This document shows, one piece after another, positions 33,750-44,500 of a DNA stretch of 64,000 nt. The notes below the pieces were generated by a model that worked only from the letters and a program-made list of their open reading frames with translations, ran no database searches and was not told the DNA's origin. The position numbers and the translations under genes are program-made. How positions within the stretch are numbered: position 1 is the stretch's first letter; every line of letters begins with the position of its first letter. The stretch comes from Aeoliella straminimaris (lineage in GTDB: Bacteria > Planctomycetota > Planctomycetia > Pirellulales > Lacipirellulaceae). The stretch is taken from assembly GCF_024054565.1 (NCBI RefSeq), contig NZ_JAMXLR010000051.1, positions 62,001-126,000 of the forward strand, in the 5' to 3' direction.

Positions 33750-34946
33750 ATGATTGAGATCCTATTTGTCGACGACCAACCCGAAGAACTTGCCGAACTC
33801 GAGAAGACGCTCCGCAAGTTCCGCCAGGAGTGGAGCATGGAATTTGCCCACGGTGGTGCCGAGGCACTGCGTAAAGTGGAGTCGAACGAGTACGACGTGG
33901 TCGTCTGCGATTTGAATATGCCCCAGCCCTCCGGCACCGATGTCCTGCGACAGGTGCAGAAGAAGTGGCCCAAGGCCGTGCGCATCTTGCTTTCCAAACG
34001 GGGCGAACAGGAACAAGCCATCGTGTCGACCGGCGTCGCGCACCAGCACCTTGCCAAGCCGTGCGATGCCGATCTGTTGGAAATGGTCATCAGCGATACC
34101 CTCGCGCTACGTTATCACATGGAGAACGACGCCATCCGCGACCTGGTGGGTCGACTCGATCACTTGCCTACGCTGCCCGACACCTACACCTCGCTGGTGG
34201 CCGAGCTCAATTCGCCCCACTCCAGCCTGGCTCGGGTGGGCGACATTATTCGTCGCGACGTTTCGATCTCGGCCAAGATCCTGCAGTTGGTCAATTCCAG
34301 CTTCTTCGGCCTGCCGGTGCATGTGACCGACGTGTCGCACGCCACGGCCCTGCTGGGCATGAACGTCGTGAAGCCGCTGGTGCTTTCCAGTGGTTTGTTC
34401 GAACAGTTCGCGCCCGGTTCGCTCGGCGAGTACTCGCTGGCGCACCTGTTCGACCACAGTGCCGAAGTGGCCCTGGCCGCGCGTTGTATCTCCCAGCTCG
34501 AAGGAGCCGCCTCGGAGGATTGCGACGACGCCTTCATGGCAGGCATGCTGCACGACCTGGGGCAACTGGTGCTGGCTAAGAACTTCTCGGCCCAGTACGA
34601 CCAGATGCGCGAGCACGCCATCGAAACCGGTACCTCGTTGCACGAGCTCGAACGAGCCGAGTTCCAGGCCAGCCATGCCGACCTCGGCGCGTACCTGCTG
34701 GGCTTGTGGGGTCTGCCGTCGCCCATCGTCGAGGCCATCGTCTGGCACCACACGCCGTACGAATCGACCCACGACCGACTCACGCCGCTCGCCTCGGTGC
34801 ATGCGGCCGAAGCCATCCTCAATTCCAGCCGCAATCCCATGGGCGAAGCCTCGGGCATCTCGCACGAGTTCCTCTCCCGGTTGCGCCGCAACGACCGCGT
34901 GAGCGTGTGGTCGGTGGCCCTGGGCATCGAGTCGCAACTCGCCTAG
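33750..34946 (+). CDS. Response regulator with HDOD output domain
   Basis: 398 residues. Receiver domain 1-120: EILFVDDQPEEL acidic pocket, phospho-acceptor Asp in VVVCDLNMPQPSG, and the conserved Lys in HLAKPCD. The output HDOD domain (about 130-340) has LPTLPDTYTSLVAEL, VSISAKILQLVNSSFFGLPV, ATALLGMNVVKPLVLSSGLF, the partly retained HD-like AGMLHDLGQLVLA and VEAIVWHH. HDOD proteins regulate signalling and motility and generally lack phosphodiesterase activity. ATG at 33750 has GAAGGGAAG upstream; the longer frame starting at 33627 is rejected. No partner kinase adjoins it. Confidence 0.93.
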   Translation: MIEILFVDDQPEELAELEKTLRKFRQEWSMEFAHGGAEALRKVESNEYDVVVCDLNMPQPSGTDVLRQVQKKWPKAVRILLSKRGEQEQAIVSTGVAHQHLAKPCDADLLEMVISDTLALRYHMENDAIRDLVGRLDHLPTLPDTYTSLVAELNSPHSSLARVGDIIRRDVSISAKILQLVNSSFFGLPVHVTDVSHATALLGMNVVKPLVLSSGLFEQFAPGSLGEYSLAHLFDHSAEVALAARCISQLEGAASEDCDDAFMAGMLHDLGQLVLAKNFSAQYDQMREHAIETGTSLHELERAEFQASHADLGAYLLGLWGLPSPIVEAIVWHHTPYESTHDRLTPLASVHAAEAILNSSRNPMGEASGISHEFLSRLRRNDRVSVWSVALGIESQLA

Positions 34947-34978
34947 CGCCGGCCAAGGCTCCCACACACCCCCAGCTC

Positions 34979-35345
34979 CCGGAGGGAGTTGTCCCTCCGG
35001 CTACGGGGGGGCCACCCTCATAGGAAAGCGGTAGCTTGCTGCGTGGGGGATTGTTCCCCGCGCGCAAATCGTTTCTCTACAAGTACTTGGAGTATTGGGC
35101 CAGCGGTGGCCCAATACTCTGCGGACGACTCTCCGTAACTCGTTACGCGCCTTGCAGTTACCGTTTTGGTCCAACTCCCCGCCGCCACCTCGAAAGGGAC
35201 AGGCCCAAAACCCCCACCGCGCCGCCTCCAGCCGAATTCGTAAGTCCTTTTCTAACCGCGACTTACAGCTTTCGCCGGCAATAGTTCCCCCGGAGTATCC
35301 CCCAGGTGTACAGCAGCTGGCCCAAAACTCCTCTCGGCCTGGGGG
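34979..35345. repeat. Hairpin-dense non-coding region
   Basis: The 627-base gap between the HDOD gene and the next gene contains at least six inverted repeats and no credible reading frame. CCGGAGGGA/TCCCTCCGG at 34979-35000 (GTTG loop, may end the HDOD transcript); GGGGA/TCCCC at 35046-35059; AGTATTGGGCCA/TGGCCCAATACT at 35091-35118 (12 base pairs, GCGG loop); CGTAAC/GTTACG at 35134-35147; GTAAGTC/GACTTAC at 35240-35266; CCCCCAGG/CCTGGGGG at 35299-35345. From 35346 to 35573 I see nothing notable. Confidence 0.6.
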
Positions 35346-35573
35346 ATTGAAATCAGGGTCAGGGACTAAGGCAAACCCGTGAGCCAACACCGCCAGCCGC
35401 GGGCTCACCCAGGGGTCAGCAAGCACCCCCCCGCCGACAGCCGACAGCCCCCGCCCACTGCCCTACCCCACGCTGCACTCCATTGTCCCGGATGGTGTGT
35501 AAGAAAACTACACCGCACGGTAAGAAAGCAGGAATTCGAAAGGGGCCCGTAGGCCGTAACAAGTGGAGCGCAG

Positions 35574-36035
35574 TTACGACCTTCGGTCCTCCAGCCCCGC
35601 TTTTAATAGCTCATGCTCATCGACCCTACGCCGGCCCCACCACCACTGCCCCACCAGCGTTGCCACCATCACGACTGCGATAACGATGTACCGGCGGCCG
35701 TCTCTCAAGTGGTGAATCCACTCCGCATTGGCATCGCGATAGACGTAGTTGGGTAGAAGAAAGTCGAACAGCACAACCAGCAGAATCGCATAGACGATGC
35801 ACGATCCCGTGATCAGCCACAGTCGTTTCGCGGCGTGAGGGTTCACGAGTCCGAACAACAGGGCCAGTCCGGCCGTGATTACAGGAAAGCACTGGTGAAT
35901 GACGACCGCACCGCTAGACCTCGCGGTCGAGTAGCAACTCATCCGGGAGCCTTCCACAACCAGCATGAAGTAGAACATCGGTACGTACGCCAGCACGCTG
36001 ATGAGACTGGTGACGATGCGGAGAAACTGGACCAC
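35574..36035 (-). CDS. Hypothetical four-helix membrane protein
   Basis: 153 residues, start GTG at 36035 with AAGGAG six bases upstream. Four hydrophobic stretches: IVTSLISVLAYVPMFYFMLV, CFPVITAGLALLFGLVN, LITGSCIVYAILLVVLFDFL and YIVIAVVMVATLVGQWWWG, ending in a charged cytoplasmic tail (RRRVDEHELLKAGLEDRRS). No family could be assigned. Its good ribosome site and membrane pattern make it a likely real gene. It is followed (on the same strand, upstream) by the PEP-CTERM gene at 36768 after 65 bases. Confidence 0.72.
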   Translation of the reverse strand: MVQFLRIVTSLISVLAYVPMFYFMLVVEGSRMSCYSTARSSGAVVIHQCFPVITAGLALLFGLVNPHAAKRLWLITGSCIVYAILLVVLFDFLLPNYVYRDANAEWIHHLRDGRRYIVIAVVMVATLVGQWWWGRRRVDEHELLKAGLEDRRS

Positions 36036-36099
36036 ACGATCTCCTTGCGTGGCGTTCGAGAATGGGGGCTAGTCCTCCATTCTATCCTCGCGCGGCGTT

Positions 36100-36768
36100 C
36101 TATTCCCGCTTGGCCGCTTGGCGGATCGGCCCCAGCCCCCAGGCCAGCACGGCCAGCACGCTAGCCAGTGCAATGCCGCTCGGCTCGGGTACGATGCTCG
36201 CGCCACTCAGCACGATGTACGCCGTATCGATGTGGGCGACGATGGGCGTGTCGATCACGATTCCACTGGTCGACAATACAAAACCATCGGGGGGATCCAA
36301 CAACGGCGGGTAGGCCGTGCCGAAAACGGGGCCGACTCGCAAGTAAACCGAAAACGATTGGGGCGGGTCACCTCCAGGATTCGGCAGCGGAGTGACCTCG
36401 GGCCAGAAGGGGTCTTCCCATACGGTCTCGATCCGGAAATCTTCCGGGGTCGGCTCGTCGAGAATGTTGATCTGGTTCTCGAAGCTGGTAAACACCCCCA
36501 CACTTGGCAACAACTCGAAGCTGGTGTTCTCCCGCCAAATCCCGTCGCCGTGCGCCAGCCCGGCCGACACGTGCCCCTCCACTACCAGGCGGGCTTGATC
36601 TACCTGGTAGGAGTTATAGGGCGTATAGACGTGCTCGCTGACAAATGTGCCCGCCGGTTCGACCGTGTAGGTGTGCTGCCCCAGCAGCGCGGGCAATTCG
36701 TAGCGAATCGACCCCGCACTGACGGTACTGGAGGCCAGCGACAACGCGAAGACGAGTATCCACTTCAT
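36100..36768 (-). CDS. PEP-CTERM anchored exported protein
   Basis: About 222 residues: signal peptide KWILVFALSLASSTVSAG, a beta-rich central domain of about 180 residues of unknown function (no Cys in the mature part), and the C-terminal sorting signal IVPEPSGIALASVLAVLAWG followed by PIRQAAKRE. PEP-CTERM proteins are exported and processed by an exosortase; none is in this window. The start is ATG 36768 by preference for a short signal peptide; ATG 36783 (MSHAAMK) is an alternative, and no clear ribosome site settles it. Confidence 0.82.
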   Translation of the reverse strand: MKWILVFALSLASSTVSAGSIRYELPALLGQHTYTVEPAGTFVSEHVYTPYNSYQVDQARLVVEGHVSAGLAHGDGIWRENTSFELLPSVGVFTSFENQINILDEPTPEDFRIETVWEDPFWPEVTPLPNPGGDPPQSFSVYLRVGPVFGTAYPPLLDPPDGFVLSTSGIVIDTPIVAHIDTAYIVLSGASIVPEPSGIALASVLAVLAWGLGPIRQAAKRE

Positions 36769-37063
36769 GGCAGCGTGACTCATGGAAGTCAGGGAGTGGG
36801 ACGTGAGCCCATTATGCCACGGCTTGCCGGCAGTGTCACGCCGAGCAACTGCCCCCCTGCCCCGTCGGCGAGAAACTAGCGGCCCCCACCGCGCGGGGCT
36901 TACCATCGCCATGTTCGGTACGACCCTTTCCCACGCGAACCATGGGGTTGGGAGGATTCAGACGGCCAGGTCCGAATAACGGCCGCGGGTGACGTATTCT
37001 TCACCACTAGGTAGCCTTACTCCCCTGTATCCACGCCCCACTGCGAACCGAGCACCGAATTTC

Positions 37064-37588
37064 ATGGCTGACTTCATCAAGTTCGTACTGAGCAACTTCA
37101 CGCTCACCTTCCTGGTGATCGGCGCGGTAGTGTCGGCCATCTCGCTGGGGGTGCGGCGCGCCGACAACAGCCAGGAGGTGGCCAAACGGTTTCTGGCCGG
37201 CTACCTGTTTTTCGCCATTGGGGTTTGCTACGCCTACAACTTTGTGATGCACGTGTTCTTCGCCGAACGGGCCGCGGCCTTCATCGGCTGGAAGGACAGC
37301 CCGTTCCAAGCCGAGGTGGGTTACGCCAGCCTGGGCTTCGCGGCGGTGGCCATGATGGCGGCGCGTGGTTCGCGCGATTTGCAGTTCGGCGCCATCCTGG
37401 GTCCGGCCCTGTTCATGTGGGGCGCCGCGGTGGGGCACGTGATGCAAATCGTTCGTCAGCACAACTACGCGCCCGGCAACGCGGGCATCATGCTGTGGAG
37501 CGACCTGCTATTGCCGGTGATCGGCTTCGCGCTGTGGTACTTCGCCACCCCTCGCGAGAAGAAAGCACCAGTCGGCGCGGCGGGCTAG
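37064..37588 (+). CDS. Integral membrane protein, DUF6790-like
   Basis: 174 residues with five or six hydrophobic segments: FTLTFLVIGAVVSAISLGV, FLAGYLFFAIGVCYAYNFVM, a region around VGYASLGFAAVAMMAARGS, FGAILGPALFMWGAAVGHVM and LLLPVIGFALWYFATPR. Conserved-looking polar residues in helices include His and Gln of GHVMQIVRQHNY and the GNAG turn. I believe this resembles the DUF6790 family, but that is from memory of the pattern only. The ATG at 37064 was chosen because upstream codons lack membrane character. Function unknown; monocistronic. Confidence 0.7.
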   Translation: MADFIKFVLSNFTLTFLVIGAVVSAISLGVRRADNSQEVAKRFLAGYLFFAIGVCYAYNFVMHVFFAERAAAFIGWKDSPFQAEVGYASLGFAAVAMMAARGSRDLQFGAILGPALFMWGAAVGHVMQIVRQHNYAPGNAGIMLWSDLLLPVIGFALWYFATPREKKAPVGAAG

Positions 37589-37868
37589 GCTCTGGGCTGC
37601 AGGCGGGAAGTTCCCTCCCTCGCCCGATCTCCTGCCTGCTCATTTCGGCCAGCCACACCGAAACAGGCCTTCTTTGCGCTTTTTGCGCACCTATTCAGCG
37701 CCAAACGGCGAGACTCTGATTCCCCCGGTGAGTAAAATCGGGATGCGTGGGACCAGATTGCGCCACAACTGCGCGCGCTCGGTGGCCCGAGCTGCACGGC
37801 CTGGCAAGCGATGGTCTCATGCCGGAACAAAGAAGCACTCGCGCGATTAACAGGGCTGGTACTCCAGT

Positions 37869-40817
37869 ATGGCGAATTTAGAGAACGGACGGACACGGAA
37901 GCTGGCAATCGAACACCTGGAGTCCCGCGAGGTCCTGTCGGCGGCCGGTCTGGTGGACGTCGGCGCCCAGCCCGAGGGCGGACTGTCGGACAAGATCGTC
38001 TACCTTCACGGCGGTCATGGCTTTACGGCCGACAACCTGGAAGACGGCAGTTGGACGTTTCAGCGGGGTTTGCTGCTGGACATGATCGAAGACCTGGGCA
38101 ACCAGGACCAGATGACCTTTCTGGCCGACTACCTGTTTCGCGCTGGCGCCACGGTCGTGCCGCTCCGCCCGATTGGACATCAGTCGAATGAAGTGGTGCT
38201 GGACAACGACGACGTGGAAGTCACGTTCACCGGCGACTGGAACAACAGCTCCGCGAGCATCTACTTCGGCGACCCGGGCGACGTGCCGTACCGCTATGCG
38301 AGCACCTCGGCCACCGAAACGGCCACGGCCGAGTACCGTCCCAACATTCCCGAGTCGGGCTTCTACCCGGTGTATGCGTGGACGCGCGCCGGTTCGGACC
38401 GGGCGACCGATCAACTGTACCGCGTGCATCACACGGGCGGCGCCACCGAGGTGACCATCAACCACCGCCGGGTGGGCAACGGCACCATCTACCTGGGCAC
38501 CTATTACTTCGAAGCGGGCACCGAAGGGTACGTGGAGATCAGCAACCAGTCGGGCGACTCGGGCAGTGTGGTGATCGCCGACATGATTCGCTTCGGCAAC
38601 GGCGTGGGCGACATCGATCGCGGGGGCGGCGTCTCGGGCCGCGACCGCGAAGACGAAGCGGGCCTGTACTGGGTGAAGTGGCACGTCGATCACTCGCAGG
38701 GCATATCGGATTCCGAGTACCGGACCTCGAGTAGCGACCGCACGGCCACCGTGTCGCTATCGCCCCGCTACGCGGAGTACATGAACCGCGAGGCGGATGG
38801 TTCGCTGTCGGACCGGCTGTTTGTGAGCTTTCACTCCAACGCGGGCGGCGGCCGTGGCGTGCTCGGGCTGCATAACACCTCGAGCGGCGGCAACACCCCC
38901 AACCAGTACTTCCTGGCCGACACACTCGGCCAGCAGGTGAACGACGATATGGTGGCGCAGAACGGTCAGTTCGAACACAACTGGCACAACCGGGGTTCGA
39001 ACGTCACGTACCAGGCCAGCTTCAACTACGGGGAGATCAACAACTCCGTCATTCAGAATGAGTTCGACGCGACGATCGTCGAGACGGCGTTTCACGACAG
39101 TTCACTGGACACGGATTTGATGCTCGACCCCAAGGTCCGCGACGCCATCGCCCGGGCGACCTACCAGGGCATCGTGGATTACTTCAACAACGTCGACGGT
39201 GGAACCACGCCGAACATCGACCTGCCTGGCGCACCCACGGACGTGGGCGTCGAGACCACCGGCGCCGGCTCGGTGGCCGTCCGCTGGGAGCCACCGGCGG
39301 CCAACTCCTACAACGGTGGCACCCCCACGGGCTACCGGATCTACACGTCGACCGATGGCTATGGCTTCGATGGCGGTCGCTACGTGGCGGGCGGCGCGAC
39401 CAGCGAGCTGGCGATCGACGGGCTCGACCCCAACGTGGCGTACTTCTTCAAGGTGGTTGCGGTGAATGCCGGGGGCGAATCGGCAGGCTCGCAAGTGCTG
39501 GCCGCCATTCCCAACGACGCAGCGGGCGACGTGCTGATCGTGGCCGGCTTCAATCGGCTGGATCGCACGCAGAATCCCACGCAGTCGGCGCTCGGCGGCA
39601 TCGTGGAACGCGTCCGCCCCCGCCAGAGCAACTCGTTCGACTACACGGCGCAAGTGGCCGAGGCCATCGAAGCCTCCGGGCAGCAGCTCCGGGTCGACAG
39701 CGTCGCCAACCAGTTGATCGTCGACGGCACCGTGCAGTTGAGTGACTACTCGGCCGTCATTTGGATCCTGGGCGAGGAATCGTCGGTGGACGACACGTTC
39801 AACGCCACCGAGCAAACGCTGGTGGCGCAGTACCTGGCCGACGGGGGCAGCCTGTTCGTGACCGGTGCGGAGATTGGCTGGGACCTGGACAACCTGAACA
39901 ACGGCCGCTCGTTCTACAACAACTCGCTACACGCCGACTACGTGGCCGACGACGCTAACACGTACAACGTGACAGGCACGGCCGGATCGATCTTCGCCGG
40001 CATGTCGTTCTCGTTCGACGATGGCAGCCAGTTCTACGACGTGAACTATCCCGACGTGATCTCCCCCACCGGCGGAGCGACTCAGGTGCTGTCGTACAGC
40101 GGTGGCACCGGCGGCGGGGCGGGCATCCAATACGACGGTGGTCCCGGCGGCAGCAAGGTGCTGATGTTCGGCTTCCCTTTCGAGACCATCACCAGCGCGG
40201 CCGTGCGGGCGGAGATCATGGATCGCGCGTTGACGTTTCTTGTCGACTCGCCGATCAATCCCGGCGACTTCAACAACGACGGCGAAGTGAACCTGGCCGA
40301 CTACGTAGTGTGGCGCAACCACCTGGGCGCGGCCGACGAGTCGGGCATCGCCAACCATGGTGACGGGCAGAATGGCGTCGACATGGCCGACTACCAACTG
40401 TGGAAGGACAACTTCGGCAACACCTATCCCGTGGCGGTGGCCGCCGTGAGTTCACCAACCACAACGGCAGCGCAACCTGCCAACGGTGAGGCCACCGTTA
40501 GCAGCAGCTCGCTGGCAGCGGGCGCGGACACTTCGCCCGCAAGCGACGCCTCGACCGACTCGACCATGGCCGCCACGCAGTCGCCCAGCCGATTGCAACG
40601 TTTGGCCGATCGTGTCCAGCGCGCGAGTAGCGGCACGCCCACCGCGATGTCGTCGCCGCGCAGCGATAGCGCCGGACTGCTACTCCTGTGGCGACAAGTT
40701 CAGCAGCGCGAGAGGACGGCCCCCAGCCATCTGGCAATGCTCGACCAGGCATTCGCCGATCAAGGGGAAACACCAGATGAAGTCCGCGGTTGGAGTCGCC
40801 TGACCGAGTTCGAATAG
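37869..40817 (+). CDS. Large secreted amidase/golvesin/FN3/dockerin protein
   Basis: 982 residues. N-terminus [16 protein letters not shown] is the planctomycete surface-protein motif. An N-acetylmuramoyl-L-alanine amidase (Amidase_3-like) core is split: first part with YLHGGHG (residues 45-51), then a golvesin/CBD-like insert at about 113-243, then the rest with [11 protein letters not shown] (318-328) and [16 protein letters not shown] (403-418). Next, a fibronectin type III domain (about 453-545), a flavodoxin/GATase-like alpha-beta domain (about 547-795, [12 protein letters not shown] and [15 protein letters not shown]), and a dockerin with two calcium loops ([14 protein letters not shown] and [12 protein letters not shown], about 798-850). 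The last 130 residues are Ser/Thr/Ala-rich. Likely a surface or extracellular cell-wall-type hydrolase. Confidence 0.88.
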   Translation: MANLENGRTRKLAIEHLESREVLSAAGLVDVGAQPEGGLSDKIVYLHGGHGFTADNLEDGSWTFQRGLLLDMIEDLGNQDQMTFLADYLFRAGATVVPLRPIGHQSNEVVLDNDDVEVTFTGDWNNSSASIYFGDPGDVPYRYASTSATETATAEYRPNIPESGFYPVYAWTRAGSDRATDQLYRVHHTGGATEVTINHRRVGNGTIYLGTYYFEAGTEGYVEISNQSGDSGSVVIADMIRFGNGVGDIDRGGGVSGRDREDEAGLYWVKWHVDHSQGISDSEYRTSSSDRTATVSLSPRYAEYMNREADGSLSDRLFVSFHSNAGGGRGVLGLHNTSSGGNTPNQYFLADTLGQQVNDDMVAQNGQFEHNWHNRGSNVTYQASFNYGEINNSVIQNEFDATIVETAFHDSSLDTDLMLDPKVRDAIARATYQGIVDYFNNVDGGTTPNIDLPGAPTDVGVETTGAGSVAVRWEPPAANSYNGGTPTGYRIYTSTDGYGFDGGRYVAGGATSELAIDGLDPNVAYFFKVVAVNAGGESAGSQVLAAIPNDAAGDVLIVAGFNRLDRTQNPTQSALGGIVERVRPRQSNSFDYTAQVAEAIEASGQQLRVDSVANQLIVDGTVQLSDYSAVIWILGEESSVDDTFNATEQTLVAQYLADGGSLFVTGAEIGWDLDNLNNGRSFYNNSLHADYVADDANTYNVTGTAGSIFAGMSFSFDDGSQFYDVNYPDVISPTGGATQVLSYSGGTGGGAGIQYDGGPGGSKVLMFGFPFETITSAAVRAEIMDRALTFLVDSPINPGDFNNDGEVNLADYVVWRNHLGAADESGIANHGDGQNGVDMADYQLWKDNFGNTYPVAVAAVSSPTTTAAQPANGEATVSSSSLAAGADTSPASDASTDSTMAATQSPSRLQRLADRVQRASSGTPTAMSSPRSDSAGLLLLWRQVQQRERTAPSHLAMLDQAFADQGETPDEVRGWSRLTEFE

Positions 40818-41189
40818 GTTGCCTCGCCGAGCAGCGCGGGGTCGTCCGCAGTGCCCTGCTGGCTTCGCCGGGTTTTTCGCTTCGGCAAATGCTGGCTGCC
40901 TGTTCGCCTGCGGCGTGATCGCCACGCGATCAGCGCGAAAGCCGGGCGACCAATTGAGTCGGAATCTCCGTTCCCGGGCAACATATATCTTCCCCCGGTC
41001 GCCAATCGCATCATAATGGATATTGCGACTGGTTTTTCGCCCCCATAGCACTCTCCGCACGGTGTGGTGAAGTCGCGCGAATCGAAGCATTCGCTAGTTT
41101 GCCAGCAGGCATGGATCATTTTTCAGAACAGTTGCCCAGTATCTCTTGCTGGGCATACAGTCATGCGTGCGGCCTTGGAACAGATCGAT
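40818..41189. other. Non-coding gap, nothing recognised
   Basis: 372 bases between the amidase gene and the receiver gene. I found no credible gene, terminator or repeat. It should contain the promoter for the receiver/kinase pair, but no hexamer pair is convincing. Confidence 0.4.
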
Positions 41190-41552
41190 ATGAATATGCG
41201 CATAGCTTTGGCGGACGATGAGCTGGATTCCCGCCGCATGTTGGCCCGGATGCTGGTAGCACTTGGGTACGACGTATGCTACTCAGCTGAGGATGGAGAG
41301 GAATTGCTGCAATTCGACCTGGAACAGCAAGTCGATGTGGTGATCCTCGATCTCGACATGCCGAATCTCGATGGGCTGGCAACGGCCGAAGAGGTCAGCC
41401 GTCGTGGTATCCCGGTCATTCTGCTTTCGGGGCATGCCGACCTCGACAGCGTGGTCGTGGAGAAAGAACCGGTACTGCTGAAATTGTCCAAACCCGTTGA
41501 AGCGTCCCCACTACAGGATGCCCTGCTGCTGGCCGCTGAAAGGCGTCGATGA
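41190..41552 (+). CDS. Single-domain CheY-like response regulator
   Basis: About 120 residues, a receiver without output domain. MRIALADDELDSRRMLARML provides the acidic pair, phospho-acceptor Asp is in VVILDLDMPNLDG, the Ser/Thr in ILLSGHAD, and Lys in LKLSKPVEASPL. ATG at 41163 is an alternative start giving nine extra residues. The stop overlaps the start of the large hybrid kinase by four bases (ATGA), so the two are translationally coupled and probably act together, for example as a phosphorelay intermediate or sink. Confidence 0.93.
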   Translation: MNMRIALADDELDSRRMLARMLVALGYDVCYSAEDGEELLQFDLEQQVDVVILDLDMPNLDGLATAEEVSRRGIPVILLSGHADLDSVVVEKEPVLLKLSKPVEASPLQDALLLAAERRR

Positions 41553-44500
41553 GAACCGTCTTGCCGCAAACCACAGTCCCTCGAACTCCGTTGGCGCAAG
41601 CTACCGGCTGGCCGCCGACGATTGTCCGGACGGCGGCCCTAATCAGCATCCTGGGAGCCCTGATCACCGGTATTGGCTGGATCTTCGATCGGCCGCGGTG
41701 GACCGATTGGTGGGGCGATGACATTTCGATGCTGTTCAACACCGCTTTGTGTGTACTGCTGTGCGGCGTTGCGCTACTGATGAGCAGATGGCAGGACAAT
41801 CCGTTATCTCGTCGATTGATGCGAATCTGTGGCGTGGTTGTGGCGACGATCGGTGGCCTGACAATCCTGGAACACCTGACCGGAATCAACCTGGGGATCG
41901 ACACGCTGCTGATCTCGCGTAACTGGGGTCAAAACGCGGTGACCTCCAACATGCGGATGGGCCCGCCCGCGGCCACCTCGTTCCTGCTGCTGGGCATCGC
42001 CATCGTGATGACGACCGGCTCGCCGCTGACGCGCCGTAACGCTTCGGCCCTGACACTGGTGCCGCTGTTCATTGCCTCGCTGTCGATCATTGGTTACCTA
42101 CTGGATGCCGATCAGTTGTACGGCGTTGCCAAGTACAGCGGTATCGCTCGTCAAACGGGTGTCCTGCTGGCTGTGCTCGGTATTGGTGTCATCACATCGG
42201 TGCCCGAATTCGGACTGACGGCCGCCCTGCGACGACAGGACCTGGGCGGCGAAGTGATGCGTCATTTGCTGCCATCGGTGCTGATGATACCTGTCATGCT
42301 GGGGTGGGCCCGCGTGATGGGTCAGGAAGCCGGATTGTACGACACCGCGTTCGGCACCTCGTTGCTGATCCTGTTGCTGGTGGTGCTGTTGTTCGCCCTG
42401 CTGTGGTGGGCTTCGTCCAGCATCAGCAAACAGATCAAGCTTACCGAAGATGCCCACCTGCGTCTGGCGGCGATCGTCGCCAATACCAGCGACGCCGTGG
42501 TGGGCAAGCGGTTGGACGGAACCATCGAAAGCTGGAACCAGGGCGCCACGGAGCTGTACGGGTATGCGCCGGCCGAAGCGATCGGCAACTGTATCACGAT
42601 GCTCGTTCCACCCAATCGGTTCGAGGAAGAAGACCGAATACAAGAGCGGCTAAGATTAGGCGAGAAGGTTGAACCGTACGAGACCATCCGCTGGCGCAAA
42701 GACGGCAGCGAAGTGTACGTGTCGCTCACCGTCTCGCCCATTCTGGATGCGTTTGGCAACATCGTGGGAGCTTCGCACATTGCCCGCGACATCACCCAGC
42801 GGATCAAAGCCGAGGAAGCGATGCGCCGCAGCGAAGCGGAGCTGCAGGCGCTGGCCGACTCGATTCCGCAGCTCGCCTGGATGGCCCAGCCCGATGGTCA
42901 CATCTTCTGGTACAACCACCAATGGTACGAGTACACAGGAACCACGCTGGAGGACATGGAGGGCTGGGGATGGCAATCGGTGCACGACCCCGAGGTGCTG
43001 CCCCAGGTGCTGGAACAATGGAAAAGCTGCCTGGCCCGGGGCGAACCCTTTGAGATGGAGTTCCCGCTGCGGGGCGTCGATGGACGCTTCCGCTGGTTCC
43101 TTACCCGCTGTCGACCACTGTGCGACGCCGAGGGCAACGTGCTGCGGTGGTTTGGCACCAATACCGATTTGGAAGAAGTCAAACAAAAGGAACACGCCCT
43201 GCAGCAGAAGACGCAAACCTTGGAGCTGCTGAACAACGTAGGTCAACTGCTGGGAAGCAAGCTCGACATCGACGAGCTGCTGCAATCGGTCACCGACGTG
43301 GCCACCAAGGTGAGCCAGGCCCGGTTCGGCGCGTTCTTCTACAACTCGACCGACGACGACGGAGATTCGATGCTGCTGTACTCCCTGTCGGGTGCTCCCC
43401 GAGAGGCGTTCGAACACTTCGAGATGCCCCGCGCGACGCCGCTGTTCGAACCAACGTTCGCCGGCACCGAAGTGGTTCGCTCAGACGATATCCTGGCCGA
43501 CCCCCGCTACGGCAAGATGGCCCCGCACCTCGGCATGCCCGAGGGGCACCTGGAAGTTCGCAGCTACCTGGCCGTGCCGGTCAAGTCGGGGAGAGGCACC
43601 GTGCTTGGTGGGCTGTTCTTTGGCCACCCCGAGGTGGGACGATTCACCGAGGCCACCGAGCGAATCATCGAAGGCATCGCCTCCCAGGCCGGTATCGCGA
43701 TCGACAACGCCCGCATGTACGACAACCTGAAACGGGCCGCGGTCGAGCGTGAGGAACTGCTCGTCGCCGAACGCTCGGCCCGTAGCGACGCCGAACGGCT
43801 CAACACCATGAAGGACGAGTTCCTGGCCACGTTGTCGCACGAACTGCGGACGCCGCTCAATGCGATCCTCGGCTGGTCGCAGATTCTGACCATGGGCGAG
43901 GTGACCGACGAGGACTTCTCCGAAGGTATGGACGCCATCCAGCGCAATGCCCGCGCGCAGAACCTCCTGATCGAAGATCTGCTGGACATGAGCCGGATTA
44001 TCTCGGGCAAGATTCGCCTCGAGGTGCGGCGGATCAATGTTACCGACATCCTGTCGCAGGCGGTCGAGACGGTGCGGCCGGCGGCCGAGGCGAAACAAAT
44101 TGAGCTCGTCGAGCGGCTCTCTGCCTCCGACACCAAGATTCGCGGCGATGCGATACGTTTGCAACAGGTCTTCTGGAACCTGCTCTCCAACGCCATCAAG
44201 TTCACGCCCCGCGAGGGTCGCGTGGAAGTGGTCGCACGGCAGGACGCGGATCACCTGATCGTCGAGGTGAGGGATTCCGGCATCGGTATTCCCAGCGATC
44301 TGCTGCAACACGTCTTCGAGCGTTTCCGCCAGGTCGACTCCTCCTCCTCGCGGGCGTTCGGAGGACTGGGGATTGGCTTGTCGATCGTCAAAAATTTGGT
44401 GGAAATGCACGGTGGCAGCGTAGACGTGCAGAGCGAGGGAACCAACCAGGGTTCCACCTTCACCGTGCTACTGCCGCTGAACCCAACGCGATCCACTGCC

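Noticed and set aside
34979..35000. Rho-independent terminator for the HDOD gene
   Set aside because: The stem is perfect, but it is followed by a G-run, not T; recorded only as part of the hairpin-rich region.
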